Positions 36,853 to 45,243 of a stretch of 64,000 bases of DNA are shown here, piece by piece. Numbering within the stretch: the first letter of the stretch is position 1; the number at the start of each line of letters is the position of its first letter. The DNA comes from Rhodobacter sp. (GTDB lineage Bacteria > Pseudomonadota > Alphaproteobacteria > Rhodobacterales > Rhodobacteraceae): the NCBI GenBank assembly GCA_020637595.1, contig JACKKE010000004.1, positions 62,001-126,000 on the forward strand. Direction: 5' to 3'. Both the position numbers and the translations under genes were made by a program. Below the pieces are notes generated by a model, which was not told the DNA's origin, made no database searches, and saw only the letters and a list, made by a program, of their open reading frames with translations.

Positions 36853-38798
36853 AACGACCGCCCAAGGATTCCGAGGAAAGCGCCCGCACGATCTCGCGCC
36901 GGGCAGCACTGCTGGGCGGCGCGCAGCTGGTGTTCGCCGGCGTTCTGGTGCTGCGGATGCGCAGCCTGCAGTTGGGTCAGGCCGAGGAATTCCGCCTGCT
37001 GGCCGAGGAAAACCGCATCAACATCCGCCTGCTGCCCCCCTCGCGCGGTTTGATCCTGGACCGCACCGGCGCGCTGCTGGCGGGGAATGTGCAGAACTAC
37101 CGGATCGTGCTGGTGCGCGAGGACGCGGGCGAGCCCCGCGCGGCGCTGGAGCGGCTGGCCCAGCTGATCCCCCTGACCCCTGAGGAAATCGACCGCGCCG
37201 AGCGCGAGATCATGCGCCATCGCCCCTTCGTGCCGGTCGCCATTGTCGATCAGCTGAATTGGGAGGACGTCGCCCGCGTCGCCGCGAATGCCCCTGCCCT
37301 GCCCGGCATCACCCCCGAGGTCGGCCTGACGCGGTTCTACCCGTTCGGCGCCGAGTTCGCGCATTCGGTGGGCTATGTCGGTCCGGTGTCGGAACGCGAT
37401 CTGGAAGCGCGCGAGAACCCCGACCCGCTGCTGATGATCCCCCGGTTCCAGATCGGCAAGATCGGTCTCGAACGCGAATACGAGGACACGCTGCGCGGCT
37501 CGGCCGGGCACCGCCGGGTCGAGGTCAATGCGGTCGGTCGCGAGATGCGCGAACTCGACCGGCAGGAAGGCGAGCCCGGCGCGAACATCCAGCTGACCCT
37601 CGACCGGTCGCTGCAGGCCTTTACCCAGGCCCGGCTGGGCGAGGACAGCGCGGCGGCCGTGGTGCTCGAGGTGCAGACCGGAAACATCGTCGCACTGGCC
37701 TCGGCGCCGTCCTTTGACCCGAACCTGTTCGTGCGCGGCATTTCGGTTGCCGATTTCAACGCGCTCAGGGACAACGACCACCGGCCGATGTCGAACAAGA
37801 CCGTGCAGGGCGCCTATCCGCCCGGCTCGACCTTCAAGATGGTCACCGCGATGGCCGCGTTCGAGGAAAACCTTGCAGCCCCGGACGAGCGGGTGTTTTG
37901 CCCGGGTTATCTGGAAATCAGCGACCGCCGCTTTCACTGCTGGAACCGCGGCGGACACGGGCGGGTCAACCTGACCTCGGCGCTGGCCGAAAGCTGCGAC
38001 GTCTATTTCTATGAGATGGCGCAGCGCGTCGGCATCGACCGGATCAACGCGATGGCCACGCGGCTGGGGCTGGGCGAACGCTATGAGCTGCCGCTGTCGG
38101 CGATGTCGAGCGGCCTGAACCCGTCGCGCGAATGGAAACTGGAACGGCGCGGCGCGGATTGGGTCGTGGGAGATACCATCAACGCCTCGATCGGCCAGGG
38201 CTATGTGCTGACGACGCCACTGCAGCTGGCGGTGATGACCGCACGCATCGCCACCAACCGGGCGATCCTGCCGCGGCTGGTGCACGCGATCGACGATGTC
38301 GAACTGCCGGTGCCCGAGTATCCGCCGCTGGGCCTGCGCCCCGCCGCGCTGGCGCAGGTGCAGCGCGGCATGTGGGAAGTGTCGAACTCGCAGCGCGGCA
38401 CCGCCTATGGCTCGCGCATCGTCGATGCCGCGTTGCGAATGGCCGGCAAGACCGGCACCAGCCAGGTGTTCTCGATCACCCAGGCGGAACGCGACGCCGG
38501 GATCCGCCGCCAGGACCAGCTGCCCTGGAACCGGCGCGACCACGCGCTGTTCGTCTGTTATGCCCCCGACACCGACCCGCGCTATGCCGTATCGGTGGTG
38601 GTCGAGCATGGCGGCGGCGGCTCGTCGGTGGCCGCGCCGATCGCCCGCGACATCATCCTCGCCGCGCAAAACGGCGGCCTGCCGCCGCTTGATGCCTATC
38701 CGACCGCCCAGCGTAACCGCATCGAATCGATGATCCGCGAGATCACCGACCGGATCGGCCCCGCCGCCGACCCCAACCCCGGCCGGAGCCGCGCATGA
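36849..38798 (+). CDS. mrdA: Penicillin-binding protein 2 (elongation transpeptidase)
   Basis: Class B PBP that cross-links lateral wall peptidoglycan with RodA. 649 residues. A single N-terminal membrane helix (about 17-36) precedes the pedestal domain (GLILDRTGALLAGN) and the transpeptidase domain with GAYPPGSTFKM (SxxK nucleophile), the SxN-type block SCDVYF and AGKTGTSQ (KTG). Coupled by four-base overlaps to both mreD and rodA. Confidence 0.98.
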   Translation: MKRPPKDSEESARTISRRAALLGGAQLVFAGVLVLRMRSLQLGQAEEFRLLAEENRINIRLLPPSRGLILDRTGALLAGNVQNYRIVLVREDAGEPRAALERLAQLIPLTPEEIDRAEREIMRHRPFVPVAIVDQLNWEDVARVAANAPALPGITPEVGLTRFYPFGAEFAHSVGYVGPVSERDLEARENPDPLLMIPRFQIGKIGLEREYEDTLRGSAGHRRVEVNAVGREMRELDRQEGEPGANIQLTLDRSLQAFTQARLGEDSAAAVVLEVQTGNIVALASAPSFDPNLFVRGISVADFNALRDNDHRPMSNKTVQGAYPPGSTFKMVTAMAAFEENLAAPDERVFCPGYLEISDRRFHCWNRGGHGRVNLTSALAESCDVYFYEMAQRVGIDRINAMATRLGLGERYELPLSAMSSGLNPSREWKLERRGADWVVGDTINASIGQGYVLTTPLQLAVMTARIATNRAILPRLVHAIDDVELPVPEYPPLGLRPAALAQVQRGMWEVSNSQRGTAYGSRIVDAALRMAGKTGTSQVFSITQAERDAGIRRQDQLPWNRRDHALFVCYAPDTDPRYAVSVVVEHGGGGSSVAAPIARDIILAAQNGGLPPLDAYPTAQRNRIESMIREITDRIGPAADPNPGRSRA

Positions 38799-39943
38799 GT
38801 TACCTGGAATACAACGTCAAGCGTGTGCCGACCGGCCTGTCCAAGGTGCTCTATGTCAACTGGGCGCTGGTGATCCTGCTGACCGCCGTGGCTTCGGTCG
38901 GTTTCCTGCAGCTCTATTCGGTCGCCGGCGGCAATTTCGAACGCTGGGCCGAACCGCAGATGCAACGCTTCGGGCTGGCCCTGACGGTGATGTTCATCAT
39001 CGGCTTTACGCCGCTGTGGTTCTGGCGCTCGATGTCGGCGCTGGGTTACTCCGTCTCGGTCATCCTGCTTCTGGGCGTCGAGTTTTTCGGCTCGGTCGGC
39101 ATGGGCGCACAACGCTGGCTGGAGATCGGCCCGATCCGCCTGCAGCCCTCGGAAATGACCAAGATCACCGTGATCATGGCGATGGCTGCCTATTACGACT
39201 GGCTCGACATCCGCCGCGTCTCGCATCCGCTCTGGGTGGCGCTGGCGGTGGTGCTGATCATGGTGCCGGCCTTTCTGGTGCTGAAGCAGCCCGACCTGGG
39301 CACCGCGCTGCTGATCGTCGGCGGCGGCGGCATGGTGATGTTCTTTGCCGGCGTCAGCCTGTGGTATTTCGGTGCCGTCATCGCCGCCGGCGTGGGGCTG
39401 GTTGCTGCGGTCTTTGCCTCGCGCGGGACGAGCTGGCAGCTGTTGCGCGACTACCAGTTCCGCCGCATCGACGCCTTCCTTGATCCCTCGCTGGACCCGC
39501 TGGGCACCTCCTATCACATCAACCAGGCGATGATCGCACTGGGCTCCGGTGGCTGGGCCGGGCGCGGCTTCATGCAGGGCACCCAGTCACGGCTGAACTT
39601 CCTGCCCGAGAAACACACCGACTTCATCTTCAACACCCTGGCCGAGGAATTCGGCTTTATCGGCGGGGTGTTCCTGCTCACGCTCTATATCGGCATCCTG
39701 GTCACCTGCGTGATCGCCGCCATGCAGAGCAAGAACCGCTATGCCTCGCTGCTGATCCTCGGCATCGCCGGCAATTTCTTTTTGTATTTCGCGGTGAACA
39801 TGGCGATGGTGATGGGGCTTGCCCCGGTCGTCGGCGTGCCGCTGCCACTGGTCAGCTATGGCGGCTCGGCGATGCTGATGATCCTGATCGGCTTCGGCCT
39901 GGTGCAAAGCGCCTGCATCCACCGCCCGAGGGAGCGCACATGA
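38795..39943 (+). CDS. rodA: SEDS glycosyltransferase RodA
   Basis: Peptidoglycan polymerase partner of PBP2. 382 residues with about ten membrane helices. SEDS motifs include GAQRWLEIGPIRLQPSE, KQPDLGTALLI, INQAMIALGSGG, LPEKHTDFIFNTLAEEFGF (catalytic Asp in HTDF) and the C-terminal PLPLVSYGGS. Starts with ATGA overlap to mrdA and ends with ATGA overlap to the next oxidoreductase gene. Confidence 0.98.
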   Translation: MSYLEYNVKRVPTGLSKVLYVNWALVILLTAVASVGFLQLYSVAGGNFERWAEPQMQRFGLALTVMFIIGFTPLWFWRSMSALGYSVSVILLLGVEFFGSVGMGAQRWLEIGPIRLQPSEMTKITVIMAMAAYYDWLDIRRVSHPLWVALAVVLIMVPAFLVLKQPDLGTALLIVGGGGMVMFFAGVSLWYFGAVIAAGVGLVAAVFASRGTSWQLLRDYQFRRIDAFLDPSLDPLGTSYHINQAMIALGSGGWAGRGFMQGTQSRLNFLPEKHTDFIFNTLAEEFGFIGGVFLLTLYIGILVTCVIAAMQSKNRYASLLILGIAGNFFLYFAVNMAMVMGLAPVVGVPLPLVSYGGSAMLMILIGFGLVQSACIHRPRERT

Positions 39944-40866
39944 CCCTGACCATCCTGTTCGCCGCCGGGGCCAACCGCTGGCCCCTGTGGGAGTCTCCCT
40001 TGCGCCGCGCCCTGCACCAAGCCGGCATCGCGGCCGATCTGGTCACCGAGGCCGCGCCCGAGGCCGTCGACGTGATGATCTACGCCCCGGGTGGCGACAC
40101 GCCCGCCGATTTCACGCCCTATACCCGCTGCAAGGCGGTGCTCAGCCTCTGGGCCGGGGTCGAGCGCATCGTTGGCAACCAGACCCTGACCCAGCCGCTC
40201 TGCCGGATGGTCGACCCGGGGCTGACGCAGGGGATGGTCGAATATGTGGTGGGCCACGCGCTCAGGGCGCATCTCGGCGTGGACGCCTTGTCGCAGACCC
40301 GCTGGGCGCCAAAGATCCCGCCGCTGGCCGCCGAACGCCCGGTGGCGATGCTCGGCCTCGGCGCATTGGGCGCAGCCTGCGGCGAGGCGCTGGCCTGCCT
40401 CGGCTTCCCCGTTCTGGGCTGGAGCCGCACTGCCAAAGACGTGCCGATGATCGAATGCCACCACGGCCGCGAAGGCCTGCGGATGGTGCTGGAACAGGCG
40501 CAGATCGTCGTGACGCTGCTGCCCGCGACCCCGGCGACCGAGAACATCCTGAACGCCGAAACCCTGTCCTGGCTGCCCGAGGGGGCGACGATCATCAACC
40601 CCGGCCGCGGCACGCTGATCGACGACGACGCGCTGCTGGCCGCGCTCGACGCAGGCCGGGTCGGCAGCGCCACGCTGGATGTGTTCCGCACCGAGCCCCT
40701 GCCCCAGGGGCACCCCTACTGGGCGCACCCGCGCGTCACCGTCACGCCGCATATCGCCGCCGACACCCGCCCCTCGACCGCTGCCACGGTCATCGCGGAA
40801 AACGTCCGCCGCCTGCGCGACGGCGAACCGCTCCTGCACTGTGTCGACCGCTCCGCGGGCTATTGA
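39940..40866 (+). CDS. D-2-hydroxyacid dehydrogenase, GhrA-type glyoxylate/hydroxypyruvate reductase
   Basis: 308 residues, close to E. coli GhrA in size. The NAD(P)-binding glycine motif is MLGLGALGAACG, the catalytic region holds NPGRGTLIDDDALLAAL, and the terminal VTVTPHIAADTRP carries the catalytic His. Probably reduces glyoxylate or hydroxypyruvate. It overlaps rodA by four bases and its stop shares a base with the next ATG (TGATG), so it is cotranslated with the cell-wall operon, an arrangement worth noting. Confidence 0.92.
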   Translation: MTLTILFAAGANRWPLWESPLRRALHQAGIAADLVTEAAPEAVDVMIYAPGGDTPADFTPYTRCKAVLSLWAGVERIVGNQTLTQPLCRMVDPGLTQGMVEYVVGHALRAHLGVDALSQTRWAPKIPPLAAERPVAMLGLGALGAACGEALACLGFPVLGWSRTAKDVPMIECHHGREGLRMVLEQAQIVVTLLPATPATENILNAETLSWLPEGATIINPGRGTLIDDDALLAALDAGRVGSATLDVFRTEPLPQGHPYWAHPRVTVTPHIAADTRPSTAATVIAENVRRLRDGEPLLHCVDRSAGY

Positions 40867-42080
40867 TGGAGGTCGCGGTCGTTGGCGCCGGACTGATCGG
40901 CCTGACCATCGCCCACCGCCTGACGGCCGAGGGACACAGCGTCACCGTCATCGCCCCCCGCGAGGCCCCGCATATGGCCTCGACCGGCAACGCCGGAACC
41001 GTCGCGGGCTATGCCGTCGACCCTGTCGGCACCCCCGAGGTGCTGCGCGACCTGCCACGCCTTTTTTTCGACCGCGCCTCACCGCTGGCGCTGCACCGCC
41101 CCTCGGTGCTGACCCTGGCGCCCTGGCTGATGCGCTTCCTCGCCCAGTCGCGCCCCGCCGCCGCCCAACGCAACCGGCTGGCGCTCGCCGCCCTGCTCGA
41201 GGGCGTCGAGGACGACTGGCGCGCGCTGGCGGCATCGGTCGGCGGCACGGATCTGATCCGCGACCGCGGCGCGCTCTACGCCTATGACACCCCGCAGGCG
41301 CTGGCCGCCGCCCGGCCCGGGCTGGACCGCCGCCGAACCCTCGGCGCCCCGGTCGAGGTCCTCGATGCCGACGCGCTGCAAGACCTCGAGCCCACCCTTC
41401 CCCCCGGCCGCTTTGCCGGCGCCGCGTTGTTTCCCGGCACGCTCTGGTTCACCGACCCCGCGCAGATGCTCGCGCGGATCGGCGCCGCCGGACCCGCCGC
41501 ACGCCTCGACGCCCGGGTAACTGCCCTGGCCCCGCGCAGACCCGGCTGGTCACTGACCCTCGACACCGGCCAGACCCTGAACACCGAGGCCGTCGTTGTC
41601 GCCGCCGGCGCTTGGTCGGCCCGCCTCCTGCGCCCCCTGGGGCTGAAGATCCCGCTCGACACCGAACGCGGCTATCACCTGGAATTCGACCTGCCCGAGG
41701 ACGCGCACCCCCTCACCCGTCCGCTCTGCCCGACCAGCCGCGGCTTCTACTTCACCCCGATGCAGGGCCGGCTGCGCGCCGCCGGCACCGTCGAACTGGG
41801 CGGCACCGACGCGCCCCCCTCGCCCCACCGCTGGGCAAGACTGGAAGAGGGTGCGCGCTCGGTCTTCCCCGACCTGCCGCCACCCGCGCGCCGCTGGATG
41901 GGCCTGCGCCCCTCGATCCCCGACAGCCTGCCGGTGATCGGCACGGCCCGCCCCGGGCTGATCCTCGCCTTCGGTCACGGCCATATCGGCCTGACGCTGG
42001 CGCCCCGCACCGCCGCCCTGGTCAGCAACGCGCTGAAGGGTCGCGACACGCCGCAGGCCACCAGCCCGCACCGCTTCTGA
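40866..42080 (+). CDS. FAD-dependent amino-acid oxidoreductase, DadA/glycine-oxidase type
   Basis: 404 residues of the DAO fold. The dinucleotide motif VVGAGLIGLTIAHRL is at the N-terminus, MASTGNAGTVAGYA fits D-amino-acid dehydrogenases (STxNAG), and the C-terminal GRLRAAGTVELGG, GLRPSIPDSLPVIG and FGHGHIGLTLAP complete the FAD and substrate domains. A D-amino acid or related amine is the likely substrate. ATG 40866 overlaps the preceding stop by one base. A much longer open frame upstream is a shadow of the GhrA-like gene. Confidence 0.92.
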   Translation: MEVAVVGAGLIGLTIAHRLTAEGHSVTVIAPREAPHMASTGNAGTVAGYAVDPVGTPEVLRDLPRLFFDRASPLALHRPSVLTLAPWLMRFLAQSRPAAAQRNRLALAALLEGVEDDWRALAASVGGTDLIRDRGALYAYDTPQALAAARPGLDRRRTLGAPVEVLDADALQDLEPTLPPGRFAGAALFPGTLWFTDPAQMLARIGAAGPAARLDARVTALAPRRPGWSLTLDTGQTLNTEAVVVAAGAWSARLLRPLGLKIPLDTERGYHLEFDLPEDAHPLTRPLCPTSRGFYFTPMQGRLRAAGTVELGGTDAPPSPHRWARLEEGARSVFPDLPPPARRWMGLRPSIPDSLPVIGTARPGLILAFGHGHIGLTLAPRTAALVSNALKGRDTPQATSPHRF

Positions 42081-42084
42081 CCCT

Positions 42085-42107
42085 TTCATCTTGCCCCAAA
42101 TACGCAA
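42085..42107 (+). repeat. Dispersed intergenic repeat, copy 6 (partial)
   Basis: TTTCATCTTGCCCCAAATAC followed by GCA, the opening block of copies 1 and 2 without the G run and hairpin. It fills most of the 36 bases between the convergent FAD-oxidoreductase and znuB genes. Confidence 0.6.
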
Positions 42108-42116
42108 ACACGCCGC

Positions 42117-42923
42117 TCACCGTGCGCGCACCACCCGGATCAGGGCGGCCCCTGCCAGCGACCCGGCGAAGAGCGCCGCCGCCGCGGTGACGATGCTCGG
42201 CCCCGCCGGGGTGTCCAGCTGCAGCGACGCGCCCAGCCCCGCCGCAACGGCCAGCCCCGCCAGCAGAACCGCCCAGACCGCCATCGCCTCGGGGCTGCGG
42301 GCATAGACCCGCGCTGCCGCCGCCGGCACGATCAGCAAGGCCGCGATCAGCAAGGCCCCCACCACTTTCAGCGCCACCGCCACCGTCACCGCCAGCGCCA
42401 GCGTCAGCGCCAGCCGCTCGCGCGCGGGGTCCAGCCCCAGACTGCGCGCCAGATCCTCGCTGATCGTCGCGGTTAACAGCGGCTCCCAGCGCCAGACCAG
42501 CAGCCCGACGACCAGCGCCGCGCCAATCGCCATGATCCACAGGTCCGACGCCGTCACCGTCAGGATGTCCCCGAACAGATAGGCCGACAGGTCGACCCGC
42601 ACGCCGGGCAGGAAGGACACCGCGACCAGCCCCACCGCCAGCGCCGAATGCGCCAGAACGCCCAACGTGGTGTCCACCGCCCAGCCGCGCCCGGCCAGCG
42701 CCGCAACGACCACCGCCATCGCCAGCGCGGTCGCCAGCGTGCCGGCAAAGATCGACACGTCAAAGGCCAGCGCCAGCGCCACCCCCAGGATCGCCGCGTG
42801 CGAGGTCGCATCGCCGAAATAGGCCATCCGCCGCCAGACCACGAAGCACCCCAGCGGCCCCGCCGCCACCGCGACCAGGAACCCCGCCAGCAAGGCGCGC
42901 AGGATGAAGGCGTCAATGATCAT
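42117..42923 (-). CDS. znuB: Zinc ABC transporter permease ZnuB
   Basis: 268 residues with seven or eight membrane helices, of the ABC-3 permease family for Zn/Mn. Characteristic stretches are GCFVVWRRMAYFGDATSHAAIL and SAYLFGDILTV, with VKVVGALLI-like AVALKVVGALLIAALLIVPAA. ATG 42923 is chosen because it begins the permease proper. It overlaps znuC by 11 bases and is the last gene of zur-znuC-znuB. Confidence 0.96.
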   Translation of the reverse strand: MIIDAFILRALLAGFLVAVAAGPLGCFVVWRRMAYFGDATSHAAILGVALALAFDVSIFAGTLATALAMAVVVAALAGRGWAVDTTLGVLAHSALAVGLVAVSFLPGVRVDLSAYLFGDILTVTASDLWIMAIGAALVVGLLVWRWEPLLTATISEDLARSLGLDPARERLALTLALAVTVAVALKVVGALLIAALLIVPAAAARVYARSPEAMAVWAVLLAGLAVAAGLGASLQLDTPAGPSIVTAAAALFAGSLAGAALIRVVRAR

Positions 42924-43686
42924 GGTCGCAGCCCTCGTGTTCCAGATGGTCATGGGGGTGGTCGGGATGCTCGGGGCCGTGGTCGTGGTGGTGCTGGTAG
43001 AGCGCCAGCGCCCCGCCGGTGCCCAGACCAAAGAGCGCCCGGTATTCCGGCGCGTTCGACACGACCGAGGGCGTGCCCTCGCAGCAGATATGCCCGTTCA
43101 GGCAGATCACCCGGTCCGAGGCGCTCATCACCACATGCAGGTCATGGCTGACCGACAGCACCGCGCAGCCCAGTTCCCGCCGCACGTCCTCGATCAGCCG
43201 GTAGAAGCCGGCGGTGCCGGGCTGGTCCAGCCCCTGCGTCGGCTCGTCCAGCACCAGCAGCTGCGGCGATCCGGTCAGCGCCCGCGCCAGCAAGACCCGC
43301 TGGAACTGCCCGCCCGACAGGGTCGCCAGCTCGCGCTCGGCCAGTCCCGGCACGCCGACGCGCACCAGCAACGCCTCGACCGCCGCCGCGTCGAGCCGCC
43401 GGTGCAGCCGCAGAAAGCGTGCAACGCTCAGCGGCAGGCTGGGGTCCAGATGCAGCTTTTGCGGCACATAGCCGACGCGCAACCCCGGTGCGCGCGTCAC
43501 CTGCCCCCCGGCAGGCCGGATCATCCCCAGAAGCGTGCGCAGAAACGTCGACTTGCCCGAGCCGTTCGGCCCGACCACGGTAACGATCTCGCCCGGATGC
43601 AGCGCAAAGTTCACATGCCGCAGCACGGGATCGGCATGGCCATAGGCGACGCTCAGCCCGCGCGCCTCGATCAGCGGCGCGCTCAT
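42913..43686 (-). CDS. znuC: Zinc ABC transporter ATPase ZnuC
   Basis: 257 residues. Walker A VGPNGSGKST, signature LSGGQFQRVLLARAL, Walker B LLVLDEPTQGLD and the switch His in SVSHD are intact. The C-terminal tail is His/Asp-rich (HHHDHGPEHPDHPHDHLEHE), a likely zinc-sensing or buffering extension. It overlaps zur by ATGA. Confidence 0.98.
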   Translation of the reverse strand: MSAPLIEARGLSVAYGHADPVLRHVNFALHPGEIVTVVGPNGSGKSTFLRTLLGMIRPAGGQVTRAPGLRVGYVPQKLHLDPSLPLSVARFLRLHRRLDAAAVEALLVRVGVPGLAERELATLSGGQFQRVLLARALTGSPQLLVLDEPTQGLDQPGTAGFYRLIEDVRRELGCAVLSVSHDLHVVMSASDRVICLNGHICCEGTPSVVSNAPEYRALFGLGTGGALALYQHHHDHGPEHPDHPHDHLEHEGCDHDH

Positions 43687-44186
43687 ACCTCGGCTCCGGT
43701 ATCAGACGCGGCATCGGTCTCGGCGCAGGCGCGGCACAGGCCCAGCGCCTCGACCGTGGTGCGCTCGACGCGGAACCCGGCCTCGGCCGCGCCGCGTTCC
43801 AGGACTGCACGCAGGGGCTCGGCGGGGATCTCGGCCACGGCGTTGCAGCCCCGGCAGATCAGGAAGGCCGCATGGTGATCCTCGCCGGGGTGCGAACAGG
43901 CAGCAAAGGCGTTCAGCCGCCGGATCCGGTGCGCCAGCCCGTTTTCCACCAGGAATTCCAGCGCCCGATAGGCGACCGGCGGCTGCTTGCCGAACCCGTC
44001 CTCGGCCAGCCGTTCGAGCACCTCATAGGCGCCCATCGCGCCGTGACGTTCGAGCAGGATCTCCAGTGTGCGCCGACGCACCGGGGTCAGCCGCAGCCCG
44101 CGCTGCCGCACGACCGATTCGGCGCGATCGAGGCTGCCCGTGACGCAGGCGTGATGATCATGGGGATGGAAGGCGGGGGCGGGCAT
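43683..44186 (-). CDS. zur: Zinc uptake regulator Zur (Fur family)
   Basis: 167 residues. The winged helix (LRLTPVRRRTLEILLE, GAYEVLERLAEDGF) and the dimer/metal domain with HPGEDHHAAFLICRGCNAV and the distal CRAC pair mark a Fur-family protein with the structural Zn(Cys)4 site. Its position with znuCB and divergent znuA identifies it as Zur. With bound zinc it represses the divergon through the palindrome at 44216. Confidence 0.96.
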   Translation of the reverse strand: MPAPAFHPHDHHACVTGSLDRAESVVRQRGLRLTPVRRRTLEILLERHGAMGAYEVLERLAEDGFGKQPPVAYRALEFLVENGLAHRIRRLNAFAACSHPGEDHHAAFLICRGCNAVAEIPAEPLRAVLERGAAEAGFRVERTTVEALGLCRACAETDAASDTGAEV

Positions 44187-44215
44187 GGCTCTCCGGGCGC
44201 TTGACGTTCTGTTAT

Positions 44216-44228
44216 GTTATAGTATAAC
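44216..44228. promoter_or_regulatory. Zur-box-like palindrome between zur and znuA
   Basis: GTTATA-G-TATAAC, a perfect 6+1+6 palindrome in an AT-rich patch. It resembles the alphaproteobacterial Zur consensus built around GTTATA/TATAAC and lies 30 bases from both starts, ideal for joint repression. Confidence 0.82.
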
Positions 44229-44258
44229 GATTCGCAGTATAGCAGTCCCCCTTGATCT

Positions 44259-45215
44259 ATGAAAGCCCTTCCGATGCCCCGTTCCCTGTTGCCCGCAACC
44301 CTGACCCTGTTGACCGCCATGCCCGCCCTGGCCGAGGTGCCGACCGTGGTTGCCGACCTGCCCGTCGCGCAGTCGCTGACCGCGCAGGTGATGGGTGAAC
44401 TGGGCACACCCGACCTGCTGCTGGACCGCAGCGCCGATCCCCATCACGCGCAACTGCGCCCCAGCCAGGCCCGCGCGGTGGCCAATGCCGACCTGGTGAT
44501 CTGGACCTCGGCCGCGCTCAGCCCCTGGATGGCCGAAGTGGTCGACTCGCTGGCCGAAGGCGCAACGCTGGAACTGGCCACGGTCGATGGCACCCGCCAC
44601 GCGCCCTTTGCCGACGGCGCAATGTTCGAGGCCGGCGACGACGATCACGATCACGACGACCATGACCATGACCACGACAGCGACACAGCCGATGCCTATG
44701 ACCCGCATCTGTGGCTGGAGCCCGCCAATGCCGCCGTCTGGCTGGACGCCATCGCCGGGCAACTGGCCGCAATGGATCCCGAACACGCCGAAACCTATGC
44801 CGAGAACGCCCGGGCCGCCGCGGCCCAGCTAGAGGGTCTGCGGGCCGAAATCGGGCAGATCCTCCAGCCGGTGGGCGACGCCGGGCTGATCATGCACCAC
44901 AACGCCTATGGCTATTTCGCGCGCGCCTTCGGGTTGAACGTGCTGGGCACGGTGACCGGCGGCGACGCGGCAGACCCGGGCGCCGCGCGCATCGCCGCGC
45001 TGCGCCATGACCTGCAGGACGCGGGCGCGGTCTGCATTTTCCCCGAGGGCAACCACCCCTCGGGCTTTGTCGCGCTGGTGGCCGAGGGCACCGACATGCG
45101 CATCGGCGCCCCGCTCGACCCTGCCGGGATGCTGGGCGAGCCCGGACCGGACCTCTACGCGCAGACCATGCGGGGACTGGCGCAGGTGATTGCCGATTGC
45201 GTCGCGGGCGACTGA
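44259..45215 (+). CDS. znuA: Zinc ABC transporter substrate-binding protein ZnuA
   Basis: 318 residues. A Sec signal peptide (MPRSLLPATLTLLTAMPALA) precedes the two-lobed cluster 9 fold. Zinc ligands are in PHHAQLRPSQ, DPHLWLEP and HHNAYGYF, and the His/Asp-rich loop (GDDDHDHDDHDHDHD, about 124-141) is diagnostic of ZnuA. ATG 44259 or 44274 may be used; the second starts the signal peptide directly. Divergent from zur-znuCB. Confidence 0.97.
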   Translation: MKALPMPRSLLPATLTLLTAMPALAEVPTVVADLPVAQSLTAQVMGELGTPDLLLDRSADPHHAQLRPSQARAVANADLVIWTSAALSPWMAEVVDSLAEGATLELATVDGTRHAPFADGAMFEAGDDDHDHDDHDHDHDSDTADAYDPHLWLEPANAAVWLDAIAGQLAAMDPEHAETYAENARAAAAQLEGLRAEIGQILQPVGDAGLIMHHNAYGYFARAFGLNVLGTVTGGDAADPGAARIAALRHDLQDAGAVCIFPEGNHPSGFVALVAEGTDMRIGAPLDPAGMLGEPGPDLYAQTMRGLAQVIADCVAGD

Positions 45216-45243
45216 CCTCGGCCGCAGGCGGGCGGGTGCGCGG

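Noticed and set aside
39987..40865. Upstream in-frame extension of the FAD oxidoreductase by 293 codons
   Set aside because: The extension is the GhrA-like gene in another frame; the conserved dinucleotide motif starts right after ATG 40866.
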